The position numbers and the translations under genes are program-made. 64,000 nucleotides of DNA from Haloarcula nitratireducens (GTDB lineage: Archaea; Halobacteriota; Halobacteria; Halobacteriales; Haloarculaceae): assembly GCF_019599505.1 (NCBI RefSeq), contig NZ_RKLT01000013.1:18141-82140 (forward strand). The letters run 5' to 3'. Shown here piece by piece: positions 53,483 to 62,615 of the stretch; position 1 is the stretch's first letter, and the number at the start of each line of letters is the position of its first letter. The notes below the pieces were generated by a model. That model was not told the DNA's origin. It searched no databases and saw nothing but the letters and a program-made list of their open reading frames with translations.

Positions 53483-54580
53483 TCACCAAGAGGTGATCTC
53501 GACGTCCCGGAGCGGGCGGTCCAGCGGGATAGCGACCGTCGACTCGGTGTAGTGAGAGATGTAGAAGGCGACGATGATTTCCAAGGAGCGCTTTGCCTCC
53601 TCGCCGGTCGAGCCGTTCTCCGCGGTCCCGTCGAGGAGGGCCTCGACGTGGTGGGCCGCGTTCGCGAACGAGCGCTGGTAGTCGTCGTCCCAGGTCCAGG
53701 AGCCCTCGATACCGGGCAGAGGTTTCTCGACGTGGTCGCCGTCTTCCATGCGCCAGTAGCGCCACTCGCCGTCGTCGTTGTTCATATAGAGCTTGCCCGC
53801 TGACCCGACGAAGTTCAGCGTCATCGAGGATGGTTCGCGCGGAACGGTACAGTCGATGGTCGTGAACGTCCCGTCGTCCATCACGACGTACCCGCCGCCA
53901 CCGGCGTCGTCAACGGCCTGGGCGGCGTCAAGCGAGTCCACGGCTTCGTTCTTGCCCGTGATGTAGCCGCTGACCTCCTCGGCCCGTGTATCGAGCAGGT
54001 AGATGAGCGTGTCAAGGAGGTGCGTCGAGTTGCGCAGTAGTTCCATCCGGAATTGGGCGCTAATCGAGTGGACCTCGCCTAGCAGGTTCTCCTCGTGCAT
54101 CAGATCCCGGAGCGTCTGTAGCTTATCCGTGAACCGGAACGAGTGGTTGACGACGAGTTCGGCATCGGCCTCCTCGCAGACATCGATCATCTCCTCGGCA
54201 TCGGCCACGGAGGAGGCGATCGGTTTCTCACACCAGATGACGTCCGGCGAGGCCGCCGACTGCGCGGCATCCACGACGTGCTCGTGGTGGAGGAACGAGG
54301 GGGTACAGACGGAGACAGCGTCGAGATCCTCGGACTCGAGCATAGCCTCGTGACCGACATATTGCCCGTCGGCGGGGATATCCCAGGCCTCCCCGAACGT
54401 CGCGAGTTTCTCCTCGTTGACGTCGGCGACGGCGACGAGTTCGACGTCGTCGGTGCTCTCGTAGCCGCCCGCGTGGCTCGCGTCTATCTTCTCGGTCCCG
54501 ATGGCCTCCTCGTCGTGCATACCGAGGATACCCATACCTGCGATACCGCCCGTTCCGATGATGCCTGCGTTGTATGTCAT
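53483..54580 (-). CDS. Gfo/Idh/MocA-family oxidoreductase
   Basis: A 365-residue sugar dehydrogenase. The Rossmann start is AGIIGTGGIAGMG, followed by VELVAVADVNEEKLATFGEA. The catalytic Lys is in WCEKPIA and the helix/sheet domain has NHSFRFTDKL and SAQFRMELLRNSTHLLDTLI. Expected to oxidise a cyclic sugar or reduce a sugar derivative with NAD(P). Its start is 2 bases after the dehydratase stop codon at 54583, so both genes form an operon, and the dehydrogenase probably makes the acid (after lactone opening) that the dehydratase uses. Confidence 0.88.
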   Translation of the reverse strand: MTYNAGIIGTGGIAGMGILGMHDEEAIGTEKIDASHAGGYESTDDVELVAVADVNEEKLATFGEAWDIPADGQYVGHEAMLESEDLDAVSVCTPSFLHHEHVVDAAQSAASPDVIWCEKPIASSVADAEEMIDVCEEADAELVVNHSFRFTDKLQTLRDLMHEENLLGEVHSISAQFRMELLRNSTHLLDTLIYLLDTRAEEVSGYITGKNEAVDSLDAAQAVDDAGGGGYVVMDDGTFTTIDCTVPREPSSMTLNFVGSAGKLYMNNDDGEWRYWRMEDGDHVEKPLPGIEGSWTWDDDYQRSFANAAHHVEALLDGTAENGSTGEEAKRSLEIIVAFYISHYTESTVAIPLDRPLRDVEITSW

Positions 54581-54582
54581 TA

Positions 54583-55758
54583 TTACTCGTAGACGTGGAT
54601 ACTGCCCGTGGCGTTGTCTTGGATGTAGTCCCAGTCGTACTCGACACCCAGTCCCGGCTCGTCCGGGACCTTGACGGTCCCGTCGTCGTCGACGGCGTCG
54701 ATGTAGTCGGAGTAGCCGCCCTCGTAGACGGGTGGGGTCGAGTTCTTCGCGTCAGGGTGGACCAGTGCGAGTTCGTAGTAGTTGCTGTTGCGTGTCGCAG
54801 CGAAGCAGTGGCGCTGGGCCGGCCCCGGAGCGTGATACTCTACGTCAAGGCCGAACCCTTCCGCGACGCTGGCTATCTTCATACAGCCGGTGATGCCCGC
54901 GTCGTACTCAGGGTCGGCGCGGACAAAGTCGGTCGCGCCGTTGGCGACGAAGTCGGTGTGGGGCTCTAGCCCCCGGACGTGCTCGGTCTGGAGTATTGGT
55001 GTGTCGAGGCGTTCATTCAGTTTCTCGTGGCCATGCTGGGAGATGCCGCCGTCGCGGTAGGGGTCCTCGTACCAGAAGAAGTCCTGCTCGTCACAGGCCT
55101 TGCCGACCTGCAGGGCGTCGGCCCAGGTCTCGTACTCGCAGGCCGGGTCGAGCATCAGATCCATATCGTCGCCGACGCGCTCGCCGATGGCGTGGACCGT
55201 CTCTATCTCGCGGTCGACGTCGCGGGAGGCGTCGCTGCCGCCCCAGCCGTGGACCTTGAACCCGGGGAACCCACGGTCGCGACACTCTTCGGCAAAGTCT
55301 GCGAAGGCCTCAGGTGAGTCTAGGCCGCCGTTCTCGTCGCCCTGGTACGTTGAGGCGTACGCAGGCAGGCGCTCGCGGTACGTGCCTAGAAGCTCGTGGA
55401 TCGGGGCATTGTAGTACTTCCCCGCGAAGTCCCACAGCGCAATGTCGATCGGGCCCATACCCATCCGGTCATACTTGCGGAGGGCGCGTTTGATCTCGGA
55501 CCAGTGACGCTCCCGGTCGAGCGGGTTCTTCCCGACGAGGTAGTCAGCGAACATATTAATCTGCGCCGCTCCGGGGGAGCTACCGCCAACGTACTCGCCG
55601 GTGATCCCTTCGTCCGTGTGGATCTGCAGGGCGAACAGCTTCCGTTCGGTCGTCTCGCCTGGGTCGTAAACGAGGTTGAACCCGGCCTCGTCGGTGCCGA
55701 CGTCCTCGATCGAATAGGCGAACTCGGTACTCTCTATGCGGGTGATCGTGGGGCTCAC
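54583..55758 (-). CDS. Sugar-acid dehydratase, enolase superfamily
   Basis: A 391-residue mandelate-racemase-type enzyme. GTG 55758 is chosen because GATTTAAG lies about 27-34 bases upstream, which suits a leaderless transcript; the upstream frame is unlike a protein. The barrel shows LMLDPACEYE (Asp), WYEDPY (Glu) and LQTEHVRG (Glu) as metal ligands. FKVHGWGGSDASRDVD, near the active-site loop, differs from the XacD-like protein, so the substrate is different: perhaps a hexonate, fuconate or rhamnonate. First gene of a pair with the Gfo/Idh oxidoreductase. Confidence 0.88.
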   Translation of the reverse strand: MSPTITRIESTEFAYSIEDVGTDEAGFNLVYDPGETTERKLFALQIHTDEGITGEYVGGSSPGAAQINMFADYLVGKNPLDRERHWSEIKRALRKYDRMGMGPIDIALWDFAGKYYNAPIHELLGTYRERLPAYASTYQGDENGGLDSPEAFADFAEECRDRGFPGFKVHGWGGSDASRDVDREIETVHAIGERVGDDMDLMLDPACEYETWADALQVGKACDEQDFFWYEDPYRDGGISQHGHEKLNERLDTPILQTEHVRGLEPHTDFVANGATDFVRADPEYDAGITGCMKIASVAEGFGLDVEYHAPGPAQRHCFAATRNSNYYELALVHPDAKNSTPPVYEGGYSDYIDAVDDDGTVKVPDEPGLGVEYDWDYIQDNATGSIHVYE

Positions 55759-56159
55759 GAACGGCGGTTGGGCGGCTCCTCGCTTAAATCTATCCGCTTG
55801 GCGATGAGTCGTATTTATTTTTGAGGTTCTATAGCTTGAATGAGGTTCTATTGACAACATAGTATTTTAGACCGCCACGCTGACCTTTCCAACAAACGAG
55901 AAAATCACTAGACAGCAGGTGGATCCAAATCTCGGCCAGCAGCATGCGGGGGACATCGTGTGCGATAGCTGTGGTTGATGCGGCCTGCGACCCGGCTACT
56001 GACCGCCGCCAGTGAGTGATCTGAGAAGAGTTGACACCTCTAGACGTGTACCATTCGTAATGAAGAATACTCAACGTGGGCTGTTAGTGAAGCATCTAAT
56101 TGAGGACGAACTCGATTAAGCGATTACGGACGCGCAATCGGCAGACGAGAGCCATCTCG
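55759..56159. other. Intergenic region
   Basis: It contains the promoter of the dehydratase gene (about 55784-55791) and an AT-rich stretch near 55810-55870. Then come about 250 bases in which I recognise nothing. Confidence 0.4.
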
Positions 56160-56598
56160 TCCGGCGGCTGTATCTCTATCAGGAATCTCTATGAGGGCGA
56201 TACGCGTGAACCAGTAGGCCGACGTGTCGGAATCTCTCGATCCACGATGCGTTGCTGGGCACGCATATGGAATGATGATGAGGTAGAGAGAGACTTTGGC
56301 CACGCTTCGGCGGCGGCAGCCGGTTGCCAAAGCCCACTCTTGCGCAGTAGGACGAACTGTGTGCCATCCTTGAAGACGGCCACCCGTGGACGTCCAGGCA
56401 GATTCACGCGCTAATCGAGGACTACTACAGCGTCACGTATTATTCGGCTCATTTGAACCAGAAGTTTCGGGAAGCTGGAATGAATACATTAGATCCGCGC
56501 CCGATGAATCTGCGTCGTCCCGACGACGCCGAAGAGGTTCGCGCTGAGTGCCTGGATAAGACGTTCGTCGAGGACAACCCCGAAGAGACGGCTGACGA
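56160..56598 (+). pseudogene. HTH part of an IS630-type protein, frameshifted
   Basis: Frame one reads NLYEGDTREPVGRRVGISRS, TMRCWARIWNDDEVE, a Tc1/IS630-like helix-turn-helix. After frame changes, IEDYYSVTYYSAHLNQKFRE and AGMNTLDPRPMNLRRPDDAE follow. This is the haloarchaeal HTH-transposase N-terminus, with at least two frameshifts and no catalytic half. At about 56600 the frame runs into a different IS (next entry). Confidence 0.7.
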
Positions 56599-57060
56599 GT
56601 TCGTCGCCGTCCGAATCGTGGACGATGATGACGACGATTATCTTTATATCACGACTCGATCAAGAAACGAGCTCTTGTCGGTAGGTTTCACAACGCTGTA
56701 TCGGTTTTGCCGAGAGGTAGAAACGTTGATCCGTGAGTTTAAGACGCGTTACGAGCTGGTCAAGTTCGATACTAGCAACGCAGATGTCGTGAAAATCATC
56801 ATTCTGTACGCAGCGCTCCTGTCGCCGCTGGTGACTCGCGATCTGTTGAATCTGGTTACCGAACAAACCGACGGTGAAATCATATTCCTACCGGAACGCT
56901 GGGCAGCGACCTTTCGATCACATGTCCAACTCAGCTTCTACGAACTCGGTGAGTACCTCGGCTATTCACCATCTACGTTATTGGAGCGGTTGTTCTAAGA
57001 TGCACAGAAAATCAATCAACAACGACCGATTCTATAGGAGACTCTCACTACCGCTACGCA
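56599..57060 (+). pseudogene. C-terminal part of IS4-family (ISH8-like) transposase
   Basis: From VRIVDDDDDDYLYITT onward the frame matches the C-terminus of an ISH8-type IS4 transposase. The hallmark block is LYRFCREVETLIREFKTRYE, i.e. the Y-(2)-R-(3)-E-(6)-K motif with the catalytic Glu in a slightly changed form. After it come DLLNLVTEQTDGEIIFLPER and LGEYLGYSPSTLLERL. Stops at 56996-56998 and about 57036 break the tail. The N-terminal two thirds is missing. Confidence 0.8.
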
Positions 57061-57339
57061 ACCGAGGTGTAAGTTTTAGCTAAAGACGAATGGTGATTTG
57101 CATCAACAATCAGCAATTCTGGCTGTACGCCGCTGCTAACCCACAGATAAGTGAACCCTTCACCTCTGATTCTTTTTCCACATCTACTATTACTCTCACT
57201 AAGATATTTCTCTGGGAATATTAGTCAAAACCGACGTATCTTTCATTGATAGCGCATAACACCTCCAAACAGTACTCCGACGAGCCAGCCTCCAATTTCA
57301 GGTACGTCGCCACAGAAATCGGAACGCTGTCGAACGGAT

Positions 57340-57467
57340 TTTTCGAGAGTTGAAGCGGCGAACCTCGTCGTTTTCGAACTGCTTCAGTCATGTCAGCCCG
57401 AAACAGCCGAAAATTGGTTGTAGAGCTTCGCTCGCTGGCACAATGCTCCAAACTAAACACTCCTACC
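57340..57467 (+). repeat. Diverged direct repeat, left copy
   Basis: About 130 bases that align with 62331-62450 in the same orientation (TTTTCGA, AAGCG, CTCGTC, CTTCAG, CAGTCGAAAAT and TTGTAGAG words in the same order). It lies in the gap 57061-57537 that otherwise holds no gene. The two copies flank the TRAP transporter and 2-hydroxyacid dehydrogenase block. It may be the remnant of an IS or MITE. Confidence 0.6.
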
Positions 57468-57537
57468 TCGCCACTAAAGATTATAAATTGTAAGGATGTG
57501 AGAGATTAGAATTTGTCACGGAAGCAAATGTCAGCAG

Positions 57538-58821
57538 TCAGAACCCGGCTAATCGGGGGAATGCGAGCGTAAGTTCCGGGAAATAAATAATCGCGAGTAG
57601 AACTGCGATGTCGGCAACGTAGAACGGGACAATCTTCTTGCTGATTTCCCAGACAGGCCGTTCCGAGACACTAGAAGCCGCAAATAGACAGATGCCAAGT
57701 GGTGGCGTAATGAGCCCGAAGTTCAACGTCACGATGAACATAATCCCGAACTGATATGCCGGGATTCCGAGGGTCTGTGCAATCGATGCGAGGGTCGGCG
57801 CCAGAATAATCGCCGCAGCACCAATTTCAAGCCAGGTACCAACGAATAGCAAAACGAGCCCGATTACCAACATGAACGCGATAGGTCCGAGTCCCATCTC
57901 AATCAGAGCCGCCGCGAGTTCTCGGGTGATGCCTTCCTTTGCGAGCATCCACGACAAGATAGACGCAAATCCGATGATTGCGTATAGCTGAGTCGATCGT
58001 TCAAGCGTGACGCTTAGTGATTCGCGAATATCATCTCGACCTAGTGTCCGGTAAAAGACGCCACCAATTAACAGCGCGTAGACGCATGCGATTGCTGCGG
58101 CTTCTGTCGGCGTGAACACTCCACCAAGGATGCCCCCCAGGATGATCGCGGGCATCGTCAGCGCAACCAGCGAATCAAAGATTAGCGACGGGACCTCTCC
58201 TCGGGGGACATCGGGTGAGTGGCTGGGGTAGTTCTGTCTCACCGAGAGTACGCCGGTAATGACCATTAGCGCGGCTCCCAGCATAAGGCCAGGAACAACC
58301 GCTGCGGCAAATAGGGCCCCGATGGACGTGCTGGTGACTGAGCCGTAGATGACGATAATAATGCTCGGTGGGATAATCGGTCCGACAATCGACGAAGCCG
58401 CTGTGATGGCAGAACTGAAGTCCTGATCGTACCCCTCTTCAGTCATTGACGGAATAAACACCGAGCCGAGCGCAGCGACGTCGGCTACTGCAGCCCCAGT
58501 AATACCGGCGAAGAACAGGCTCGCGAGGACGTTCGCCTGTGCGAGTCCACCTCGAATCCGACCGATAGTGTAGTTGGCAAACCGGACGATCCGGTCCGTG
58601 ATCTCGGAATTGTTCATCAATTCGCCAGCCAGTAAGAAAAACGGAATCGCCAAGAGTACGAAGGAGTTCAGACCACTGAATATCCGCGTTACTCCGGTGG
58701 TCATTGACTCTCCAGCAATAAATAGCCAGAGGTAGGAGACGGTCCCAATGGCGAACGCGATGTCGATCCGCGCGAAAATAAGCGCGAGCAGGATAGCCAG
58801 CAGTGGAACGAGTTCAATCAT
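57538..58821 (-). CDS. dctM: TRAP transporter large permease (DctM)
   Basis: A 427-residue membrane protein with about 12 hydrophobic helices. ATG 58821 is preceded by a ribosome site (GGGGAGGGGAG on the minus strand). Landmarks are NSEITDRIVRFANYTIGRIRGG, GITGAAVADVAALGSVFIPS, IGPIIPPSII and ITPPLGICLFAASS. With DctQ it forms the membrane unit for import of a carboxylate or sugar acid with Na+. It overlaps dctQ by eight bases. A truncated paralog is at 37305-37724. Confidence 0.93.
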   Translation of the reverse strand: MIELVPLLAILLALIFARIDIAFAIGTVSYLWLFIAGESMTTGVTRIFSGLNSFVLLAIPFFLLAGELMNNSEITDRIVRFANYTIGRIRGGLAQANVLASLFFAGITGAAVADVAALGSVFIPSMTEEGYDQDFSSAITAASSIVGPIIPPSIIIVIYGSVTSTSIGALFAAAVVPGLMLGAALMVITGVLSVRQNYPSHSPDVPRGEVPSLIFDSLVALTMPAIILGGILGGVFTPTEAAAIACVYALLIGGVFYRTLGRDDIRESLSVTLERSTQLYAIIGFASILSWMLAKEGITRELAAALIEMGLGPIAFMLVIGLVLLFVGTWLEIGAAAIILAPTLASIAQTLGIPAYQFGIMFIVTLNFGLITPPLGICLFAASSVSERPVWEISKKIVPFYVADIAVLLAIIYFPELTLAFPRLAGF

Positions 58822-59395
58822 GCTGGCTCCCCTCCCCATCTGCCTCCGTGTAATGGGTCTCCAATGTTTCTGTCTGTCCGAAGATCACCAGACGGATGAA
58901 CCGTGCGCCGGAAAAGAGAGTTACTAGGGCGCCGGTGATAGGGATGATCATATAGACCCAAATCATCTGGAATTCAAGAGCCGGCGCGGTTGCTCTGAGC
59001 CCGGCCTCAAGACAGTACTGGATACCGAAGTTAGTCCAGATGAGCCCGGCGAACACGTACAGTAACATCGTCGCACTCTGCAGTCTGTACTGCGTCTGCT
59101 TGCTGAACTTATCGTAGACGATTGCCACATTGAGATGATCGTCGGAGTTGACGAGTGAGGCAGTCATAAGGAGTGCGAACCAAGTCATAAGATACCGCGA
59201 AAGCTCGTTGGCCCAGAGGAGCGACTCACTAAATACGTACCGCATCACAACGTTGAGGACCACCACGCTGACGAGGATTGATAGAAGAACCAGACAGAAC
59301 TGCCTGAGCCGTCGATCGAGGCTCTGGATGACTTCATCGAAGCGCTTCGTGGCGTGGTAGGCTTGGCTACCTTCTTCGATGTTTAGCGTCAACAT
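58814..59395 (-). CDS. dctQ: TRAP transporter small permease (DctQ)
   Basis: A 193-residue membrane protein with four hydrophobic helices at about 30-55, 65-90, 105-125 and 145-165. ATG 59395 is chosen since GGAGGTG on the minus strand (59404-59410) lies 8 bases upstream; the GTG four codons earlier lies within that site. Typical DctQ features are MRYVFSESLLWANELSRYLM and the following TWFALLMTASLV. Overlaps dctM by eight bases. Confidence 0.9.
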   Translation of the reverse strand: MLTLNIEEGSQAYHATKRFDEVIQSLDRRLRQFCLVLLSILVSVVVLNVVMRYVFSESLLWANELSRYLMTWFALLMTASLVNSDDHLNVAIVYDKFSKQTQYRLQSATMLLYVFAGLIWTNFGIQYCLEAGLRATAPALEFQMIWVYMIIPITGALVTLFSGARFIRLVIFGQTETLETHYTEADGEGSQHD

Positions 59396-59462
59396 CCCGA
59401 GTGACACCTCCGGTTAGAACCTCCTGTCGCCGCTCCAATTCCCATTGATCCACGGATAGCAG

Positions 59463-59909
59463 TCATGGCCTGTCGCCTCCTTCGCCCTCCGCGTCGACTG
59501 ACACGACTGTCACCGGCACGTCTGAGTCCAGAATAACCGACTGCGTCACGCTTCCGAATATAACCTTCCCAGCAGGCGACCGCTGACGGCCGCCGACCAC
59601 GATATGGTCGACGTCGCGGTCCGCTGCGACACCGACGATCATATCCGCGGGATTCCCCTCAGCGATGAGAGCTTCGACCTGAAAGTCACTGTCGCGTAAC
59701 TCGTCCCGGATCGTGGTGACGCTCTCAGGAACCTGGCTGTGTTCTCTCATCGACACGGTCCCACCGAGATCTGACTCAAGTTCGTCAAAAACGTACAACA
59801 GCGTAACCTGAACCTCGTCTCGTCGCATCGGGAACTCGGCTAGAGCAGTGGATTGCTGTAGGGAGCGTGTATCGTCGGTCGTTGTAATCGGACTGAGTAT
59901 TTCGTACAT
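59463..59909 (-). CDS. Universal stress protein (UspA) in the TRAP operon
   Basis: A 148-residue UspA-type protein. The first strand MYEILSPITTTDDTRSLQQS is unusual in lacking the common VPVDGS start. The ATP-binding signature is good: VVGGRQRSPAGKVIFGSVTQ, SVILDSDVPVTVV (GxxG-S-x-T layout). It lies between dctP and dctQ, with gaps of 63 and 67 bases. UspA proteins inside TRAP operons are known in some bacteria (TeaD regulates TeaABC in Halomonas), so it may tune transport by binding ATP. Confidence 0.88.
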   Translation of the reverse strand: MYEILSPITTTDDTRSLQQSTALAEFPMRRDEVQVTLLYVFDELESDLGGTVSMREHSQVPESVTTIRDELRDSDFQVEALIAEGNPADMIVGVAADRDVDHIVVGGRQRSPAGKVIFGSVTQSVILDSDVPVTVVSVDAEGEGGDRP

Positions 59910-59972
59910 ACTTGTTGGAAATAACTATTGATTGGGCTGTTGCGCTGCTCGGTCCCGTCTACAATGGGTTCG

Positions 59973-61082
59973 CTACTGGTATCCTAGGTCCTTCTCGGCC
60001 TGTTTGATCGCGTCCTGCATCTGGTCGACCAGTTCGGGGTTATCCATCTTTTCGCGCACAAGCTCGCCGACGGGCTCTTGAGTCGCCTTGCGGAAGTCCT
60101 CGATGACATCCTGAGGCGGGTCGTAGACCGTGACGCCAGCTTCTTCAACGGTCTGGACCCCACGTCTGCGCTGGATACGGTTGATTTTCCGGGCGTCTTT
60201 AGACGCTAAGTGGCCCGCGTCGATGACCAGTCGCCGGTAATACGGTGGTAGACTCTGGAACCACTCTTCATTAGCGTGGATGAAGTTCATCGTGAATACG
60301 TGGCGGTCTAGGATGATGAAGTCAAGGACCTCGTGCAAGTCGCCGGAAATGACAGTCGGAATAGAGTTCTCCTGCCCATCGACGACACCCTGATCGATTG
60401 CCTGGTACAGTTCGTTCCAGTCAATCGGTGTCGGATTCGCACCGAGCTCGCTGACCAGCTTTTGGTGGGCTTCAATCTGCATCGTCCGGATGTCGAGCCC
60501 TTTCATGTCGTCTATGGATTTGATCTTTGAGCCCGCGATGCCGAACGATCGGAATCCGCCGTTATCGTACCACGTCAGCATGCGAAGCCCAGTTTTCTCA
60601 CGGAAGTCTTTCCAGAGTGTGTCGCCGAACTTCTTATCGAAGACGTAGTTTGCTACTTCGACGTTACGGAACGCGTACGGGAGGGCGTACACATTGATAT
60701 TCGGGTAGAATGGGGCGAGGTGACCTTCGGCAGTCGAACCAACGAGCTCGAGCGAACCCGACTGGTTCTGTTCAATCATCTCTCGGAGGCTTCCAAGAGC
60801 ACCGCCAGGCGAGACCTCGATAGTGAAGTTGCCGTTTGTCGCGGATTCGATGTAGTTCTTAAACGTCATCGCCGCACGGTGCTGGTGCTGAGTAATGTCT
60901 TCCGGGCCCGAGTGTCCGAGCGTTACGGTCATCTCAGGCATCTCGACACCCCCCTCACCATCGGATTGAGAGTTACCTCCCCCATTACCAGTAATTGAAC
61001 TGCAACCGGCAGTCGCTGCAAGCCCTGCCGAGGCCGTTAGTGCTCCAGCTCTATGCAGGAATGTGCGCCTATCTTGGGGCAT
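59973..61082 (-). CDS. dctP: TRAP transporter binding lipoprotein (DctP)
   Basis: A 369-residue extracellular binding protein. The N-terminus combines a Tat motif (DRRTFLHRAG, residues 4-13) with the lipobox ATAGC, so it is probably lipid-anchored. DctP landmarks are VTLGHSGPEDITQHQHRAAM, LPYAFRNVEVANYVF, MKGLDIRTMQIEAHQKLVSE and YQAIDQGVVDGQENSIPT; the Arg in RTMQ binds the ligand carboxylate. It is the first gene of the TRAP operon, with an AT-rich promoter at 61090-61140. The substrate is probably a sugar acid or keto acid, judged from neighbours. Confidence 0.93.
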   Translation of the reverse strand: MPQDRRTFLHRAGALTASAGLAATAGCSSITGNGGGNSQSDGEGGVEMPEMTVTLGHSGPEDITQHQHRAAMTFKNYIESATNGNFTIEVSPGGALGSLREMIEQNQSGSLELVGSTAEGHLAPFYPNINVYALPYAFRNVEVANYVFDKKFGDTLWKDFREKTGLRMLTWYDNGGFRSFGIAGSKIKSIDDMKGLDIRTMQIEAHQKLVSELGANPTPIDWNELYQAIDQGVVDGQENSIPTVISGDLHEVLDFIILDRHVFTMNFIHANEEWFQSLPPYYRRLVIDAGHLASKDARKINRIQRRRGVQTVEEAGVTVYDPPQDVIEDFRKATQEPVGELVREKMDNPELVDQMQDAIKQAEKDLGYQ

Positions 61083-61144
61083 AGCGACTGTGTGTATACC
61101 CTCATCATAAATAAAAGTTGTCTATTATAATCCATTATATCATA

Positions 61145-62119
61145 TCACAAACTCACCTGCTCATGGTTGGCGAATCCATGGGGCTGGTCACCTTGAATAA
61201 CATTGACGATATTCTCGGCGGCCTTTCGACGCAGTTCGGTCAGCGACGCCTCAGAGTACCACGCTACGTGAGGCGTCACCACCAAATCATCGTGTTCAAA
61301 CAGGGGAGATTCGTGTGTCGGCTCCTCCTCCATTACGTCGAGGCCAGCACCGGCAATCTCATCTTCAACAAGTGCTTTGTTCAGCGCTGTCTCATCAATT
61401 ATCGGTCCACGAGATGTATTGAGGAGAAACGCCGAGTCCTTCATCTGTGCGAAGGCGTTGTCGTCGAACATATGGCAGGTTTCCTCGACAAGCGGCGTAT
61501 GGATCGAGATGATGTCCGACTCAGACAGAAGTGTGTCAAAGTCGACTTTTTCGACCGGATGGTCGACGATATCGTCCTCGGATAGGTATGGATCGTAGGT
61601 GACGTACTCGAAATTGAAGCCGGCGGCCAGATCAGCGAACCGTCGTGGTATCTTGCCGAACGCCACGAACCCGACCGTTTTCCCGGTCAACGATTCTATC
61701 GGTCGACCGTTCTTCCAGTCCCAAGTGCTAGACTTGACTTCGCTGTCGTACTGTGCTGTCCTCCTAGCTAGTGTCAGGAGGAGTGAGAATGCGTGGGTTG
61801 CGACCTCCTCCTCGCAGTACGAAGGTACATGCGTGACTGCAACTCCGTGCTCACTCGCGGCCTCAATATCGATGTTGTCAACACCAATACCGTACCGAGA
61901 CACGACTGATAAGTTCGGTAGTTCCGACAGCACCGACTCGGTCACCTGTGCATACTGGACGATGAGTCCATCGGCGTCCGACGCTAAGTCGATGAGTTCA
62001 GCCTCGCTTTTCGCAGAACCGGCAGTCACGTCCACGCCGATATCGGCTGTTTCGAACACGGATGTCTCTGTTTCAATATCTGGGAAATCCGTCTGGGATA
62101 TAGCTATCTCAAACGTCAT
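61145..62119 (-). CDS. D-2-hydroxyacid dehydrogenase
   Basis: A 324-residue NAD-dependent dehydrogenase (ATG 62119; the TTG before it is unlikely). The catalytic Arg is in SRYGIGVDNIDIEAA, the nucleotide site is GKTVGFVAFGKIPRRFADLA (GxGxxG changed to AFGKIP), the Glu-His pair lies in the ETALNKAL and TPHVAWYSEA regions, and LLNTSRGPIIDE is present. It interconverts a 2-hydroxy and a 2-keto acid, perhaps the substrate imported by the TRAP system. It lies 62 bases before dctP in the same direction, probably co-regulated by the IclR gene upstream. Confidence 0.9.
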   Translation of the reverse strand: MTFEIAISQTDFPDIETETSVFETADIGVDVTAGSAKSEAELIDLASDADGLIVQYAQVTESVLSELPNLSVVSRYGIGVDNIDIEAASEHGVAVTHVPSYCEEEVATHAFSLLLTLARRTAQYDSEVKSSTWDWKNGRPIESLTGKTVGFVAFGKIPRRFADLAAGFNFEYVTYDPYLSEDDIVDHPVEKVDFDTLLSESDIISIHTPLVEETCHMFDDNAFAQMKDSAFLLNTSRGPIIDETALNKALVEDEIAGAGLDVMEEEPTHESPLFEHDDLVVTPHVAWYSEASLTELRRKAAENIVNVIQGDQPHGFANHEQVSL

Positions 62120-62615
62120 CAATAAGACCGCGACGGCCGGAGTATAAAAAAATGGGGGCTATACGTCGGGTCGTGTTTATCTATGGAAATTCTGCTCTGT
62201 TGAATAACGGTGCTTGGGGTAGGAGGCGGAAATTGAGTCGGCATATGAATGGTTGATAGTCGTGGTCTCAAAATCGGTAGCACTTCACCTCAACTCAGGG
62301 ACCGTATTTGACAGACCAAGCTTTTCGAAAATTAAAGCGAAGGAAATCTCGTCATTTCTGAATTACTTCAGCCACACGACTGGAACCAGTCGAAAATGAT
62401 TGTAGAGAGACTCTCGCTGCCATAATGATCTAGACCAAACACTACCTACAGAATCGTGAGTGGATTTAATATTAATAAATCGTCTGCAACATTGGTTGGT
62501 TGGAGACCGTTGTCGGATATGGATATGTTCAAACACCTCAAACCAGATTCAAGAGAAAATTGGCACCGAGGAAACAACTCAGCATTAGGGAGAACTCTTG
62601 TAAACGCAATATGCG
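62120..62615. other. Intergenic region
   Basis: Contains the second copy of the direct repeat (62331-62450) and an AT-rich zone (62455-62520). No gene is supported. The dehydrogenase gene promoter lies near 62140-62155 (TATAAAAAAATG on the plus strand). Confidence 0.5.
62331..62450 (+). repeat. Diverged direct repeat, right copy
   Basis: Aligns with 57340-57467 over its whole length, with roughly seven of ten bases equal by eye. It marks the right side of the TRAP/dehydrogenase block. Confidence 0.6.
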
